Origin: Actinoallomurus sp963799975
GTDB taxonomy: Bacteria; Actinomycetota; Actinomycetes; Streptosporangiales; Streptosporangiaceae
NCBI GenBank assembly: GCA_963799975.1
Contig: CAWCZF010000006.1
Location: forward strand, 2,728,001 to 2,792,000
Direction of reading: 5' to 3'
Length of the DNA: 64,000 bases
Part shown: positions 63,765 to 64,000 of the stretch, piece by piece
Layout: each line of letters begins with the position of its first letter
How positions within the stretch are numbered: position 1 is the stretch's first letter
The notes under the pieces: model-generated
What the model saw: only the letters and a program-made list of their open reading frames with translations
What the model was told of the DNA's origin: nothing
Databases searched by the model: none
Translations under genes and position numbers: made by a program

Positions 63765-64000
63765 TCGCGCGCCGCCCCCTCGGTGGTGCTGATCACGCCG
63801 ACGGCGTGCGCCGGCGTCATGCCGAGACCTCCCGCGACCGCGTGCAGCGCCTGCCGCTCGCCGGCGCCGATCGCGCCGTCGGCGAGCGCGATCCGCACGA
63901 CCTGGGCGAGGAACCACTCGCGCGCCTCGACGGTCAGCTGCGCACCGGCCTGCGCGATCACCGCGGCGGAGCCGTCGGCCGGCTGGGCCAGGTCGCCGGT
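63761..64000 (-). CDS. TerB-like domain protein, 5' part outside the window
   Basis: The last 79 codons of a leftward gene. WFLAQVVRIALADGAIGAGE and RQALHAVAGGLGMTPAHAVG resemble the helical, acidic TerB fold (ADGxIxxxExxxLxxxAxxLG). The reading frame runs to the edge without a start. It is coupled to the DDAH-type gene by a four-base overlap. Function is unknown. Confidence 0.65.
   Translation of the reverse strand, partial: TGDLAQPADGSAAVIAQAGAQLTVEAREWFLAQVVRIALADGAIGAGERQALHAVAGGLGMTPAHAVGVISTTEGAARE

Overview
The window is about 72% GC, dense with overlapping ATGA/GTGA gene junctions, and encodes typical actinomycete families: two DUF5753 (Scr1-type) regulators, a LAL-type LuxR regulator, a SigE-like ECF sigma factor, and an EfeO/EfeB iron module under IdeR-like boxes. 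It also has the block glyS, znuACB-zur, uppS, recO, leuA, which is familiar from Streptomyces and relatives. I read it as the chromosome of a filamentous actinomycete, probably Streptosporangiales/Thermomonosporaceae-like (inference). No prophage or CRISPR array is visible; the only mobile-element trace is a serine-recombinase remnant.

Layout. 0-5.3 kb: the end of an unknown gene coupled to a PurA paralog, an MFS exporter, a small Cys/His-tailed protein, and a pair of PH-domain membrane proteins. 5.7-11.3 kb: two convergent DUF5753 regulators, a secreted choice-of-anchor protein, an azoreductase/SMR operon with a divergent TetR gene and perfect operator, a mini-operon of a Cys-rich peptide and a membrane peptide, and a CAU tRNA. 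11.8-19 kb: an anti-sigma-type ATPase, a large LAL regulator, and a hydrolase/GMC-oxidoreductase pair. 19.2-25.5 kb: the recombinase remnant, an MmyB-type regulator divergent from a quinone oxidoreductase, a GlcD-like oxidase, SigE, tRNA-Asn and small proteins. 25.5-34 kb: a frameshifted glycosidase, efeOB, rpoD, dnaG and an orphan sugar-type ABC ATPase.

34.1-38.5 kb is a urease operon, ureABCFGD. ureA, ureB and ureG are intact, but ureC, ureF and ureD carry many single-base disruptions. 38.5-46.3 kb holds an aldo/keto reductase, a frameshifted ferredoxin-reductase-like flavoprotein, a frameshifted dGTPase, a lipoprotein, a GH18 chitinase and a YdcF-like protein. 46.3-64 kb holds ppdK, glyS, a DUF1906 protein, a Zur-controlled zinc uptake operon, an SDR/TetR pair, uppS, recO and a repeat-rich YPQ protein. 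It ends with a protealysin/emfourin-type protease-inhibitor pair, leuA with a Leu-rich attenuator leader peptide, a DDAH-family enzyme and a partial TerB-like gene.

Metal economy is a theme: iron (efeOB with two IdeR-like boxes), zinc (znuACB-zur with a Zur box on the promoter) and nickel (urease). About twenty single-base reading-frame breaks cluster at 34.9-38.1 and 59.4-61 kb. The broken genes keep their catalytic residues, so the cause is either very recent decay or local sequence error; the sequence alone cannot decide.
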